Origin: an uncultured Cytophagaceae bacterium
GTDB lineage: Bacteria; Bacteroidota; Bacteroidia; Cytophagales; Spirosomataceae
Length of the DNA stretch: 23,775 nt
NCBI GenBank assembly: GCA_938008575.1
Contig: CALLKB010000255.1
Location: 1-23,775, forward strand
Direction: 5' to 3'
Position numbers and translations under genes: made by a program. The number at the start of each line of letters is the position of its first letter. Position 1 is the first letter of the stretch. Below, piece by piece: positions 8,385-16,681 of this stretch. Under the pieces are notes generated by a model. It did not search any database. It saw only the letters and a list, made by a program, of their open reading frames with translations, and was not told where the DNA came from.

Positions 8385-8459
8385 ATAACCCCAGGTTTTA
8401 ACCTGGGGCCTTTCAAAAGGAAACCCCACAGGAACCCCTAGGCTAAAGCCTAGGGTTAT
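8385..8459. repeat. Palindromic interspersed repeat, copy D
   Basis: A compact copy: the CCCCAGGTTTTAACCTGGGG stem, a short middle containing GGAAACCCCACAGGAACCCC, and a perfect terminal stem CCTAGGCTAAAGCCTAGG followed by GTTAT. It looks like copy C with the middle palindromes deleted. Confidence 0.8.
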
Positions 8460-8470
8460 AAAAAATTTTA

Positions 8471-8478
8471 TACCTTTA
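8471..8478 (+). promoter_or_regulatory. Likely -7 element (TACCTTTA) for the sugar dehydrogenase
   Basis: Seven of eight positions match TAnnTTTG, 21 bp before ATG 8500, the same spacing as at the HMA gene. It starts just 11 bases after repeat copy D. Apart from copies C and D the 8188-8499 gap holds only this element. Confidence 0.4.
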
Positions 8479-8499
8479 CACACCATTAACTCCATCCCT

Positions 8500-9903
8500 A
8501 TGAAAAATAGAATACTCCTCTTCGCGGCCCTATCCATCAGTGCCATTTCTATCATGTCGCTACGTAAAAGCCCTGCCAAACTAGTGGCCATCGACGGACC
8601 CGCGGAGAAAACATATACCCAATACTGTGCTTCTTGCCACGGTGAAAAAGTTGAAGCATTTGTAGACCGCCAATGGAAACACGGCAATAAAAAAGAACAA
8701 ATCATCGCAAGCATCACCGGAGGATATCCCGAATTAGGAATGCCTACCTGGAAAGAAGTTTTGACGGCACAAGAAATCGAGAAATTGGCCGACTTGATCG
8801 TCGAGAATTTAGCGGGTGTAGAGCAATATAAATTTGCCAACAAGCCGACGAGCAATATCTTTAAATCCGAGGGGATGACAATTCAGTTGGATACCATCGC
8901 CACAGGTTTAGACAGCCCTTGGGGTTTTGCACAATTGCCAAATCACGATTATCTAATTACTGACCGCGCAGGAAAATTGTATTTGGTAGACCAAAAACAA
9001 AACAAAACGGTCATTTCAGGTACTCCTGCCGTGATGGCCAAAGGCCAAGGTGGTTTATTAGACATCACGCTTCATCCTGCGTATGCGCAAAACGGATGGG
9101 TTTACATATCTTATTCGAAATTCAGAACGGAAGCGGGTCAAACAGAAACGACTACAGCCATCGTCCGCGGTAAAATCAAAAACAATCAATGGGTTGAGTC
9201 ACAAGAAATTTTCGAGGCAAAACCTTATACCAAAACATTCCACCACTTCGGATCTCGTTTGGCATTCGATAAAAAAGGTTACCTTTTCTTCAGTGTTGGC
9301 GAACGCGGCATGGAAAAAGTATTTCCACAAGCTTTGGATAATGACAATGGCAAAATCCACCGCATCAAAGATGACGGTAGTATCCCTGCTGATAATCCAT
9401 TTGCCAAAAGCACGAACCCAACGGTTTTTTCATACGGCCAACGAAACCCACAAGGTTTGACTTTGAATCCTACAACCGGCGCAATCTGGGAAACAGAACA
9501 TGGCCCACGCGGTGGCGATGAAATCAACATCATCCAAGCAGGCAAAAACTACGGTTGGCCTGTCATCTCCTACGGCATCAACTACGACGGAAAACCCATC
9601 ACAGCCATCTCGAAAAAAGAAGGCATGGAACAACCGATCACCTATTGGATTCCATCCATCGCTCCTTCAGGATTGACCTTTGTTGTAGGCGATAAATACC
9701 CCGCTTGGAAAGGCAATTTGATGGTAGGTTCTTTACGCTTCAACTACATGAATCGCTGTGTGATCAAAGACAATAAAGTCATCAAACAAGAAAAAGTCCT
9801 TGTCAACCTCGGCCGCATGCGGAATGTGGAACAAGGAGTAGACGGATACTTGTATGTAGGAACTGAAAATCCGGGCATGGTCTTCCGACTAAAACCTTTA
9901 TAA
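8500..9903 (+). CDS. Cytochrome c fused to PQQ-dependent aldose/sugar dehydrogenase
   Basis: 467 residues. A signal/anchor helix occupies ~5-20. A single class I cytochrome c domain follows (~33-105): haem motif C43-A-S-C46-H47 and probable axial ligand M81 in GMPTW. Residues ~127-467 are a soluble-glucose-dehydrogenase-type six-bladed propeller, with DSPWGFAQLP, KGQGGLLDITLHP, FHHFGSRL (H249 is the likely catalytic base), GQRNPQG and EHGPRGGDEIN, all typical of PQQ sites in this family. It should oxidise sugars or related alcohols/aldehydes in the periplasm and pass electrons through its own haem to the respiratory chain; substrate unknown. The fusion order haem first, propeller second removes the need for a separate electron acceptor. 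It is monocistronic, with a strong terminator right after the stop. Confidence 0.9.
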   Translation: MKNRILLFAALSISAISIMSLRKSPAKLVAIDGPAEKTYTQYCASCHGEKVEAFVDRQWKHGNKKEQIIASITGGYPELGMPTWKEVLTAQEIEKLADLIVENLAGVEQYKFANKPTSNIFKSEGMTIQLDTIATGLDSPWGFAQLPNHDYLITDRAGKLYLVDQKQNKTVISGTPAVMAKGQGGLLDITLHPAYAQNGWVYISYSKFRTEAGQTETTTAIVRGKIKNNQWVESQEIFEAKPYTKTFHHFGSRLAFDKKGYLFFSVGERGMEKVFPQALDNDNGKIHRIKDDGSIPADNPFAKSTNPTVFSYGQRNPQGLTLNPTTGAIWETEHGPRGGDEINIIQAGKNYGWPVISYGINYDGKPITAISKKEGMEQPITYWIPSIAPSGLTFVVGDKYPAWKGNLMVGSLRFNYMNRCVIKDNKVIKQEKVLVNLGRMRNVEQGVDGYLYVGTENPGMVFRLKPL

Positions 9904-9910
9904 TACTTCG

Positions 9911-9939
9911 AAAAAAGCCTGATTCGTTCAGGCTTTTTT
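9911..9939 (+). terminator. Intrinsic terminator after the sugar dehydrogenase
   Basis: AAAAAAGCCTGA (9911-9922) pairs with TCAGGCTTTTTT (9928-9939) around a 5-nt loop, followed by more T (nine in all). Begins seven bases after the stop codon. Confidence 0.9.
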
Positions 9940-10035
9940 TTTGGCCACTCATCCCAATCTACTTGGCCATGCAACGTATTCGTAGGAAATTGCATCTAGC
10001 TTTTTTTCATTAACAGCCTTATTCAATCCGCCTAC

Positions 10036-12465
10036 ATGCGTTTACTACTTTTACTATTATTGATTTCCACTGCATCATTTGCTCAAAATTCCTTGCAGTT
10101 TCGTTTGCAGGATTCCAACAAACAAGACCTCCCCTTTTCCACCGCCATCCTGAAGAAATTGCCAGATTCAAGCCTATACAAAGGCTTTTTGACTGACGAA
10201 AACGGAATTGGGAAACTGACCAAAATCCCTGCGGGCAATTATGTATTGCAAGTCCAATCGACGGGATTTATCACCCAAAAAATAAGCCTACCCACTATCA
10301 CGGAGACATCACAAATTGACTTAGGGGTGATCAGCCTTTTGGCCTTAACCAAAGAATTAGCGGAGGTTGAAGTCCGCGCCACAAAACCGCTCATCGAAAA
10401 AAAGCTGGATAAAACCATCGTCAATGTGGAGAATTCAGCCATGGCGGCCGGCAATACGACCATGGAGGTTTTGGAGCGATCACCGGGTGTAATTGTCGAC
10501 AAGGATGGAAACATTTCACTACGTGGTAAATCCGGCGCCAAAGTCATGATCGATGGGAAAATCTCCTATTTGTCAGGGACCGATTTGGCAAATTACCTAA
10601 GAAACCTTCCTGCGGATCAGATTTCAACGTTGGAAATCATGACCAATCCCTCTTCGCGCTATGATGCCGCAGGAACGGGTGGAATTATCAACATTAAATT
10701 GAAGAAAAATGCCAACGTAGGTATGAATGGATCAGCTAATGCCACTTTAGCACAAGGGTACTTTTTCCGACAATCCGTGGGGGCAAACCTCAACTACCGT
10801 AATAATGGATGGAATTGGTTTGGAAATGCCTCATACGTACACCGCCCTAACATGGAACGCAATTATTTAATGCGGAAATTCACGGCCCAACAAGAAAATT
10901 GGGAGCAAAATTTTCAATATGCGAATCAAAGTGAAAACACGCAATTGAAAGCCGGTGTCGATTGGTATGCGTCACCTAAAACTACCTATGGCATGTTATT
11001 TTCTGGCGGGTATAATCACAATCGCTTGAACGACGGATTAAATCGTACGGTTCAAATGAACAGTCAAAATGAGGTTCTCTCGCGTTTGGATACGTATAAT
11101 TCCTTAGACAATCCGTTTTTCAATTATGCGACCAACTTCAATTTCAAACATACTTACGATTCAACCGGACGCGAATTAACCATCGACTTAGATCAAGCAC
11201 GATTCGTGGATGAAAGCCAAAACAACTATCGCTCACGCTATGTAAATGCCTTGTTTTTGCCTTTCAAAGCAGATTCTTTGTTGCGCACAGCCTCACAATC
11301 TTACATCGAGCAATACTCCCTAAAATCCGACTATGTCATCCCATCCTTTTTAAAGGCCAAATGGGGCCTTGGAATGAAATCCTCTTGGGTAAAAACGGAT
11401 AACGATTTACAATTCCGTGCGAAATCCGCTTTGGCAGAAAACTACAATTTCCTGACAGGCCAAAGCAATCGTTTTGTCTATACCGAACAAATCCACGCGC
11501 TGTATTTAAATACAGAAAGAGCGATTGGAAAATTTAGTTACCAAATAGGCCTTCGAGGTGAGTGGACATTTGCCGATGGAACTTCCAAATCCTATACTGG
11601 CGAAGCCGACCAAACGTTTCACCGCGATTACTTGCAATTTTTCCCAAGTGCCTTTTTGCAGTACGAAGCATCCAAGAAGCACACGCTAGGAATGACATAC
11701 AGTCGGCGCATCGACCGACCCGGTTACTCCGATTTGAATCCTTTCGTGTTTTTCCTCGACAACTATACTTACAATGTGGGAAATCCGATGTTGATGCCCC
11801 AACTAACCAATTCCTTCGAATTGAGCCATACCTACATGGGAGGCATTTCGACAACTTTGGGATATAGTCACACAGACCAGGTTATTACACAACTATTAAA
11901 ACAGGATGTGGCGACACGTAAAACCTACCAAACGACGGCTAATATGGCGCAACGCGTGACTTATAGCGTGGGGATTTCATTACCCATCCCAGTGAATAAA
12001 TGGTGGACAAGCAATTCCGACATTTTCTTTAACCGCGCGGAATTAACAGGTAACATCGCGGCTTCGGCCATTTCGCCTTCGGCCAACATGTTCTACATTT
12101 CCTCAAACCATACATTTACCCTTCCCAAAGACATCAAAATCGAATTGGGCGGGAATTATTTCACGGGAGGATTAGAAGGCGCATTTGTGTTTGGCGCAGG
12201 AGGATCGCTGAACATGGGAATTCAAAAAACCATCATGAAGAAGCGTGCAACCATTCGTTTGAACGCGCAGGATATCTTGTACACGTCTAACCCACCGGTG
12301 ACAATCAAATATGCGGATTTGGATGTATTGGTTCAGCCAAAGAACGATTCGCGTGTAGTTCGTTTAAACTTCACATATCGTTTTGGGAATGCCTCCATTA
12401 AGGGCGCACGTCAACGTGCTACAGGATTAGATGCTGAAAAAGGACGCGTCAAAGGAGCGAATTAA
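10036..12465 (+). CDS. Outer-membrane beta-barrel protein, TonB-receptor-like, with carboxypeptidase-regulatory-like domain
   Basis: 809 residues. Signal peptide MRLLLLLLLISTASFA. Residues ~20-110 are a carboxypeptidase-regulatory-like beta-sandwich (GFLTDENGIGKLTKIPAGNY). Residues ~125-225 are a plug domain (VMIDGKISYLSG, DQISTLEIMTNPSSRYDAAG, GGIINIKLKK). The remainder is an alternating-strand barrel of the Bacteroidota outer-membrane beta-barrel family, ending in the aromatic strand RLNFTYRFG with a charged tail of ~25 residues after it. Such proteins import or bind large substrates with TonB energy, but no SusD partner or substrate gene is adjacent, and no TonB box is obvious. Its stop codon overlaps that of the convergent relative at 12462. 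A weak TAGCTTTT at 9997-10004 may be the -7 element. Confidence 0.85.
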   Translation: MRLLLLLLLISTASFAQNSLQFRLQDSNKQDLPFSTAILKKLPDSSLYKGFLTDENGIGKLTKIPAGNYVLQVQSTGFITQKISLPTITETSQIDLGVISLLALTKELAEVEVRATKPLIEKKLDKTIVNVENSAMAAGNTTMEVLERSPGVIVDKDGNISLRGKSGAKVMIDGKISYLSGTDLANYLRNLPADQISTLEIMTNPSSRYDAAGTGGIINIKLKKNANVGMNGSANATLAQGYFFRQSVGANLNYRNNGWNWFGNASYVHRPNMERNYLMRKFTAQQENWEQNFQYANQSENTQLKAGVDWYASPKTTYGMLFSGGYNHNRLNDGLNRTVQMNSQNEVLSRLDTYNSLDNPFFNYATNFNFKHTYDSTGRELTIDLDQARFVDESQNNYRSRYVNALFLPFKADSLLRTASQSYIEQYSLKSDYVIPSFLKAKWGLGMKSSWVKTDNDLQFRAKSALAENYNFLTGQSNRFVYTEQIHALYLNTERAIGKFSYQIGLRGEWTFADGTSKSYTGEADQTFHRDYLQFFPSAFLQYEASKKHTLGMTYSRRIDRPGYSDLNPFVFFLDNYTYNVGNPMLMPQLTNSFELSHTYMGGISTTLGYSHTDQVITQLLKQDVATRKTYQTTANMAQRVTYSVGISLPIPVNKWWTSNSDIFFNRAELTGNIAASAISPSANMFYISSNHTFTLPKDIKIELGGNYFTGGLEGAFVFGAGGSLNMGIQKTIMKKRATIRLNAQDILYTSNPPVTIKYADLDVLVQPKNDSRVVRLNFTYRFGNASIKGARQRATGLDAEKGRVKGAN

Positions 12466-14558
12466 TCCTCCTCTCCTGCCTCGTCCTCATTGACCGATTT
12501 CCGATTTTTAAGACCCGAACTTTTCTTGGTGCTGAGTTTAAACGCAAGGCCCAAATAGAAAATTCGGGTTTCTTTTTTCTTCGTCAAATCACTCACAAAA
12601 CCAAAAGGCCTGGAATCATAAACGGTTTGTTGGGTATTAAACACATCATTAATTCGTGCATTCAACACCCACGCTTTCAGCTCTTTTTTGAAACCTAAAT
12701 CCACGGTGTAAAAACCCTCAATAATACCCAAGGGATGAATTTGAGCCGATTGATAAATCCCGCTGATTTGAAAAGATGCGGTGGATGATAAGTTCCAAAT
12801 TTGGCTTAAACGCCCATTCCAACTCCAGCGATTCATGTTCAAGGATTGTTCCTGCACCTGGCCTTGCAAATCGGTTTGATACAAGGAACTCGTTACATTG
12901 ACCTTCCAATTTTTCGTTGGGTTAAAGGTCGTAATATTTTCAAAGCCCCAGGTTTCCGAACGAGCAATATTCTCAAAACGGGTTAAGGTGGTGTCGCCTT
13001 CTTGTAAGGTTCGCACGCGACCAACCAATTGATTGACCCGACGGTAAAATAGTTGATTGCTTGTATGCAAGGTTCCCACATCCATGGAATGTTCGATTTC
13101 CGCTAAATAGGTTCGCTCGGGTTGAAGCATCGGATTTCCCGACTGCAGATTCAACGGATCCGCGAAGGATATGAAAGGATTCAAAGCCTTGTAGGACGGT
13201 CGGTTCACCCGCGAAGAAAAGCGAAATCCAACTTGTTGGTTTTTTGTCAATTGCTTTTCCACTGAAATCGAAGGAAACAGCTGGACATAATTCAAATTTG
13301 CTTGGGTTGCCTCCACACGCAATCCCCCTTGAACATCCCATTTTTTCCCGCTAAAATGCGTTGTCCCATATACGGCTTGGATACGCTCTAAATACTGAAA
13401 GGCATTACTACGTTTGAGGTCTATATTCCAAATTCCTCGTAATTTTTCGTACCGAAAATCGGTATCAAAAAGTCGTTCTGTCAACTTAAACCCATAATCA
13501 AAGCTGAGCTTTTTTGAGAATTGTGTTTCCCAATCCCCCTGAAAGAGCAGGGTGTAATTGCCGCTTCTCGCGGAAGATTGTTCGATTCGATTCGGAAAAT
13601 TCGAATTGGGAATATCAAAGCCGCCGTAGAAATAGCGTTGTGTGAAATCATTTTGATCCGACCCCATATTTCGAATCCATAGAAAATCCAAATGGGCAGA
13701 TGTCCGCTGTTTGCCAATAGTTCCCAAAGAAATCAAGACATCCATCCCACGATCATCTCCTTGCTTGTCGGCATCCCGTATGTAATAGCGATCCGGAGCG
13801 CGCACAAATTGCGAGAAATTCAATCGGGCTTCATTGTTGTGATCTTTGGAATATCGACCAATCCCCTGCAATCCCAGGGTCCAGCGCGGATTTAAGCTAT
13901 ATTCCAAACGTGCTTGTAAAGCGTGATTATAATCCCGATTTATCTCTTGGGTGTTTTGTTCGATTTGGGACAATCCATATTGGCTTGCATTTTCGCGATA
14001 CAAATGCTGGAAATTATCTCGGATGGATTGTTTGAAATTATAATCGAACGAATAAGAAAGTCTTTTAAAGCCGTTCCCATAACGCGTAGAAAGAGCTACC
14101 TGATCATGCGTCCCCCATTGTAAATTTGCTTGCGCTTGCTTGAATCCACTTCCTTTTTTCAGGACAATATTTAAAATTCCCGTACTACCTTCCGCAGAAT
14201 ATTTTGCCCCTGGTGCCGAAATAATTTCGATGTAATCGATGCGATCCGCGGGAAAAAGACTGAGCGCATTGGCCCGTGATGAAGAAAGAATTCCGGAAGG
14301 TTTTCCATCAAAATAAATCGTAAGACTTTGGCTGCCCCGGTATTGAATCGAACCATCGCCAGCGACGTAGATGGACGGAATATTCGCTAATACATCTTGT
14401 AGATTTCCACCTAAATTGGTCAAATTCGCCGACGGATAAAAGACCTGTTTCCCAAATTCGGGTCTAATGGCTTTCACCTCGACATTTCGCAAGGTATCAA
14501 CCTGCGCAGCAACCTGGAATGAAACTAGGCAAAAAAAGAGTAGCCTAAGCTTCCGCAT
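12462..14558 (-). CDS. Outer-membrane beta-barrel protein, TonB-receptor-like, short N-terminus
   Basis: 698 residues. Signal peptide MRKLRLLFFCLVSFQVAA, then directly a plug domain (~20-140: VQYRGSQSL-like QYRGSQSLTIYFDGKPSG, DRIDYIEIISAPGAKYSAEG, TGILNIVLKKG) without the carboxypeptidase-regulatory-like domain that the convergent 809-residue relative has. The barrel fills the rest, with RPSYKALNPFISFADPLN and GNPMLQPERTYLAEIEHS conserved as in that relative (RPGYSDLNPFVFFLDNYT, GNPMLMPQLTNSFELSHT). The C-terminus ends in an acidic tail (NEDEAGEED). It overlaps the 3' end of the DUF4956 gene by 14 bp, so the two are co-transcribed. Substrate unknown. Confidence 0.85.
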   Translation of the reverse strand: MRKLRLLFFCLVSFQVAAQVDTLRNVEVKAIRPEFGKQVFYPSANLTNLGGNLQDVLANIPSIYVAGDGSIQYRGSQSLTIYFDGKPSGILSSSRANALSLFPADRIDYIEIISAPGAKYSAEGSTGILNIVLKKGSGFKQAQANLQWGTHDQVALSTRYGNGFKRLSYSFDYNFKQSIRDNFQHLYRENASQYGLSQIEQNTQEINRDYNHALQARLEYSLNPRWTLGLQGIGRYSKDHNNEARLNFSQFVRAPDRYYIRDADKQGDDRGMDVLISLGTIGKQRTSAHLDFLWIRNMGSDQNDFTQRYFYGGFDIPNSNFPNRIEQSSARSGNYTLLFQGDWETQFSKKLSFDYGFKLTERLFDTDFRYEKLRGIWNIDLKRSNAFQYLERIQAVYGTTHFSGKKWDVQGGLRVEATQANLNYVQLFPSISVEKQLTKNQQVGFRFSSRVNRPSYKALNPFISFADPLNLQSGNPMLQPERTYLAEIEHSMDVGTLHTSNQLFYRRVNQLVGRVRTLQEGDTTLTRFENIARSETWGFENITTFNPTKNWKVNVTSSLYQTDLQGQVQEQSLNMNRWSWNGRLSQIWNLSSTASFQISGIYQSAQIHPLGIIEGFYTVDLGFKKELKAWVLNARINDVFNTQQTVYDSRPFGFVSDLTKKKETRIFYLGLAFKLSTKKSSGLKNRKSVNEDEAGEED

Positions 14559-15141
14559 CGACAGTAAAAGTTTCGTTGTCTTTGGAATAATAATAGGCCT
14601 TCAATTGCGCGACACCTCTTTGGTAATCCACCTTCACCACTTGAACGCGGTGAATCGGTTGGCCCGTCTTATCAATTAAATCTTGAATCAATAAAGCTTT
14701 TTGGTCCGGTTTAACCAAAGCTAAATTCTCATAGGTTAAGACCTGAAAATTTTCATGGGTCAAGGTCAGAAAACGACCCAATAAAAAGGTTACCCCCACG
14801 AGCAAAGAATTCGCAAGTATGAGCATGGGATAATTTTCCAGCGAGGCGATCGAATTGATAATACCCAACGTCACAACTAAGAAAAAATAGCCCATTTCTC
14901 CGATGGGAACCGTAACCGTCCGGTAGCGAAACATGGAAAACATAGCAAAAAGGCCAAAAGCAAAACCGAATTTCAGGTCGGCCTCAGCCAACAAAAAACA
15001 CAACACAAACAAGATTGAATTGAACAAGAAGAAGGTAAAAACAAAATCCTTGTTCTTGTATTGCGGATAATAGATGAATCGAATGACCAAGAAGGTAAAA
15101 AACAAATTGATCAGAAATCGCAGGGTAAAAAGCTCAATCAT
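14545..15141 (-). CDS. DUF4956-type multi-spanning membrane protein
   Basis: 198 residues from ATG 15141. A longer reading from TTG 15159 is rejected because that codon lies inside the -7 element. About four or five membrane helices fill the first ~125 residues (FTLRFLINLFFTFLVIRFI, FTFFLFNSILFVLCFLL, FGFAFGLFAMFSMF, FFLVVTLGIINSIA, LILANSLLVGVTFLLG), with FRYRTVTVPIGEMGYFF between helices 3 and 4, characteristic of DUF4956. The ~70-residue C-terminal domain is soluble (LIQDLIDKTGQPIHRVQVV, AYYYSK). The family's function is unknown; elsewhere it is found beside polyphosphate-polymerase (VTC)-like and CotH-like genes. Here it heads an operon with an outer-membrane barrel receptor, a less familiar partner. 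Confidence 0.8.
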   Translation of the reverse strand: MIELFTLRFLINLFFTFLVIRFIYYPQYKNKDFVFTFFLFNSILFVLCFLLAEADLKFGFAFGLFAMFSMFRYRTVTVPIGEMGYFFLVVTLGIINSIASLENYPMLILANSLLVGVTFLLGRFLTLTHENFQVLTYENLALVKPDQKALLIQDLIDKTGQPIHRVQVVKVDYQRGVAQLKAYYYSKDNETFTVDAEA

Positions 15142-15156
15142 GGAAGTTAAATTTTT

Positions 15157-15164
15157 CAAATGTA
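15157..15164 (-). promoter_or_regulatory. Bacteroidota -7 promoter element (TACATTTG) for the DUF4956-barrel operon
   Basis: The plus strand reads CAAATGTA, that is TACATTTG, an exact TAnnTTTG match, 15 bp before ATG 15141. It decides the start of the DUF4956 gene. Confidence 0.6.
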
Positions 15165-15336
15165 CGGAAATAAATGAACGCTTTGTCTTGACACATCGGC
15201 TTAAAATTTAATCGTCAGATACTTGGCTTTGATAGACCATAGCTCGTTAACTGTCGATTCTGATGAATGTCATACGAGGGGTTGAAAGAATTATCCTGAT
15301 AAAAACCTAAATTGCAGTTACTAACCCTGAAGAAAT

Positions 15337-15765
15337 ATGCAATCGAAAATGAAACGAAATGAATTCCTAAAATCCCTTGGATTAAAAGGAGCGTCTTTAT
15401 TAGCCGTTTATTGTGGCGCATCCGCTTTAAGTTCTTGTGAGAATGAGTCCTTAACTCCAGCATCAGCCGTCGATTTCACGCTTGACCTATCTAACGCATC
15501 CTATTCTGCATTAAATACGGTAGGGAAATATGTCATATACAATCAAATCGTAGTGGCTCGGGTATCGTCAACAAGTTTTGCTGCTGTTACCCAAATATGC
15601 ACGCACGAGGGAAAAGCGCAGGTAATTTACAATGGAAGTAAATTCTATTGCACAGCGCATGGAGCCACATTTAGCACATCTGGGACGGCTGAATCTGTGA
15701 CAAGCAAAGCGTTAAAAACCTACCAAACCGCTCTAACGGGCACAACACTCCGGGTATATGCGTAA
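15337..15765 (+). CDS. Rieske-type 2Fe-2S lipoprotein
   Basis: 142 residues, first gene of a five-gene operon. The N-terminus MQSKMKRNEFLKSLGLKG leads to a hydrophobic stretch and LSSC, giving a lipoprotein signal with Cys at 34; a start at M5 is equally possible. The Rieske cluster ligands are C88 and H90 (ICTHEGK) and C105 and H108 (FYCTAHGATF). The extra Cys pair that forms the disulfide in bc1-type Rieske proteins is absent (K93 and A107 replace them), so this belongs with the soluble Rieske-ferredoxin-like group. It should be a one-electron carrier on the outer face of the inner membrane or on the outer membrane. Its stop overlaps the next gene by 8 bp. The cytochrome and YceI-like protein downstream suggest an electron-transfer chain. 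Confidence 0.9.
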   Translation: MQSKMKRNEFLKSLGLKGASLLAVYCGASALSSCENESLTPASAVDFTLDLSNASYSALNTVGKYVIYNQIVVARVSSTSFAAVTQICTHEGKAQVIYNGSKFYCTAHGATFSTSGTAESVTSKALKTYQTALTGTTLRVYA

Positions 15766-16681
15766 TATATGGATAGCATGTGTACTTATTTTGGGATCGA
15801 TCCAGCTACATGCACAGGATGACCTCATGGCCATGTTGGAAAAAGAGGATGCCAAACAAACGAATTACACCTTGGCGACTTTCAAGGCTTCTCGACTGAT
15901 CAATGGTCAAACCGTGGAGACGATTGCGAAACAACACCTCAATTTCTGGATTTCACATCGTTTTGGGGCGATTAATTCGGGCTTTATTGATAATTTTTTA
16001 GGCTTGGATGAGGCACGAATTCGATTAGGATTAGAATATGCTATCACGGATCGCTTGCTTGTAGGGGCTGGCCGCTCAACCATCGAAAAAACGTATGATA
16101 GCTATGTCAAATACAAAATGATTCGTCAATCCAATAAGATGCCCGTCACGGTGACGGCTTATGGTAGCATTGCTAGCAATACGATGAAAACGGGTTATAC
16201 GATGGAGTCGGGAACGGTGATGCGATTCAACAATAATTTACAAAGGCAGACATTTATGGGCCAAGTATTAATTGCCCGTAAGTTTTCGGATAAATTATCC
16301 TTGCAGGTGATGCCTACGCTCTTCCATAACAACCTGGCTGAAAATGTCTACATGGAAAATACGCAGGCCGCGATGGGATTTGGAGGACGCTATAAATTGA
16401 GCAATCGACTCAGTGTTTCTGCGGAATATTATTATAATTTAATCGATAAAGAGGAATACGAAGAAGCCGCCGGTCAGAAATACCCATACCATAATTCGCT
16501 GGCGATTGGATTCGACATAGAAACGGGTGGGCACGTGTTCCAACTTCATGTGACGAATTCACGCGGGATGATTGAAAAACATTTTATCGGCCAAACGATT
16601 GGTACCTGGCAAAATGGGGATCTTTTTTATGGCTTCAACATGGCGAGAACCTTTAGTTTCGAGCCCAAAATCAAAAAATAA
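15758..16681 (+). CDS. DUF5777-type outer-membrane beta-barrel protein
   Basis: 307 residues with signal peptide MRNIWIACVLILGSIQLHA. Family landmarks are TYxxATFKxxRLINGQTVET near residue 40, LNFWISHRFGAINSGF and ARIRLGLEYAITDRLLVGAG, followed by regular alternating strands to the C-terminus (LFYGFNMARTFSF). This is the DUF5777 barrel family, predicted to sit in the outer membrane; its function is not known to me. It overlaps the Rieske gene by 8 bp and its stop TAA shares a base with the next ATG (TAATG), so translation is probably coupled. In this setting it could be the barrel that lets the redox proteins reach the cell surface, but that is inference. Confidence 0.85.
   Translation: MRNIWIACVLILGSIQLHAQDDLMAMLEKEDAKQTNYTLATFKASRLINGQTVETIAKQHLNFWISHRFGAINSGFIDNFLGLDEARIRLGLEYAITDRLLVGAGRSTIEKTYDSYVKYKMIRQSNKMPVTVTAYGSIASNTMKTGYTMESGTVMRFNNNLQRQTFMGQVLIARKFSDKLSLQVMPTLFHNNLAENVYMENTQAAMGFGGRYKLSNRLSVSAEYYYNLIDKEEYEEAAGQKYPYHNSLAIGFDIETGGHVFQLHVTNSRGMIEKHFIGQTIGTWQNGDLFYGFNMARTFSFEPKIKK

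Noticed and set aside
6398..8459. CRISPR-like repeats
   Set aside because: Four palindromic units of unequal length in two clusters around a gene, without regular spacers or cas genes.
15142..15159. Longer N-terminus of the DUF4956 protein from TTG
   Set aside because: The codon overlaps TACATTTG, the promoter element.
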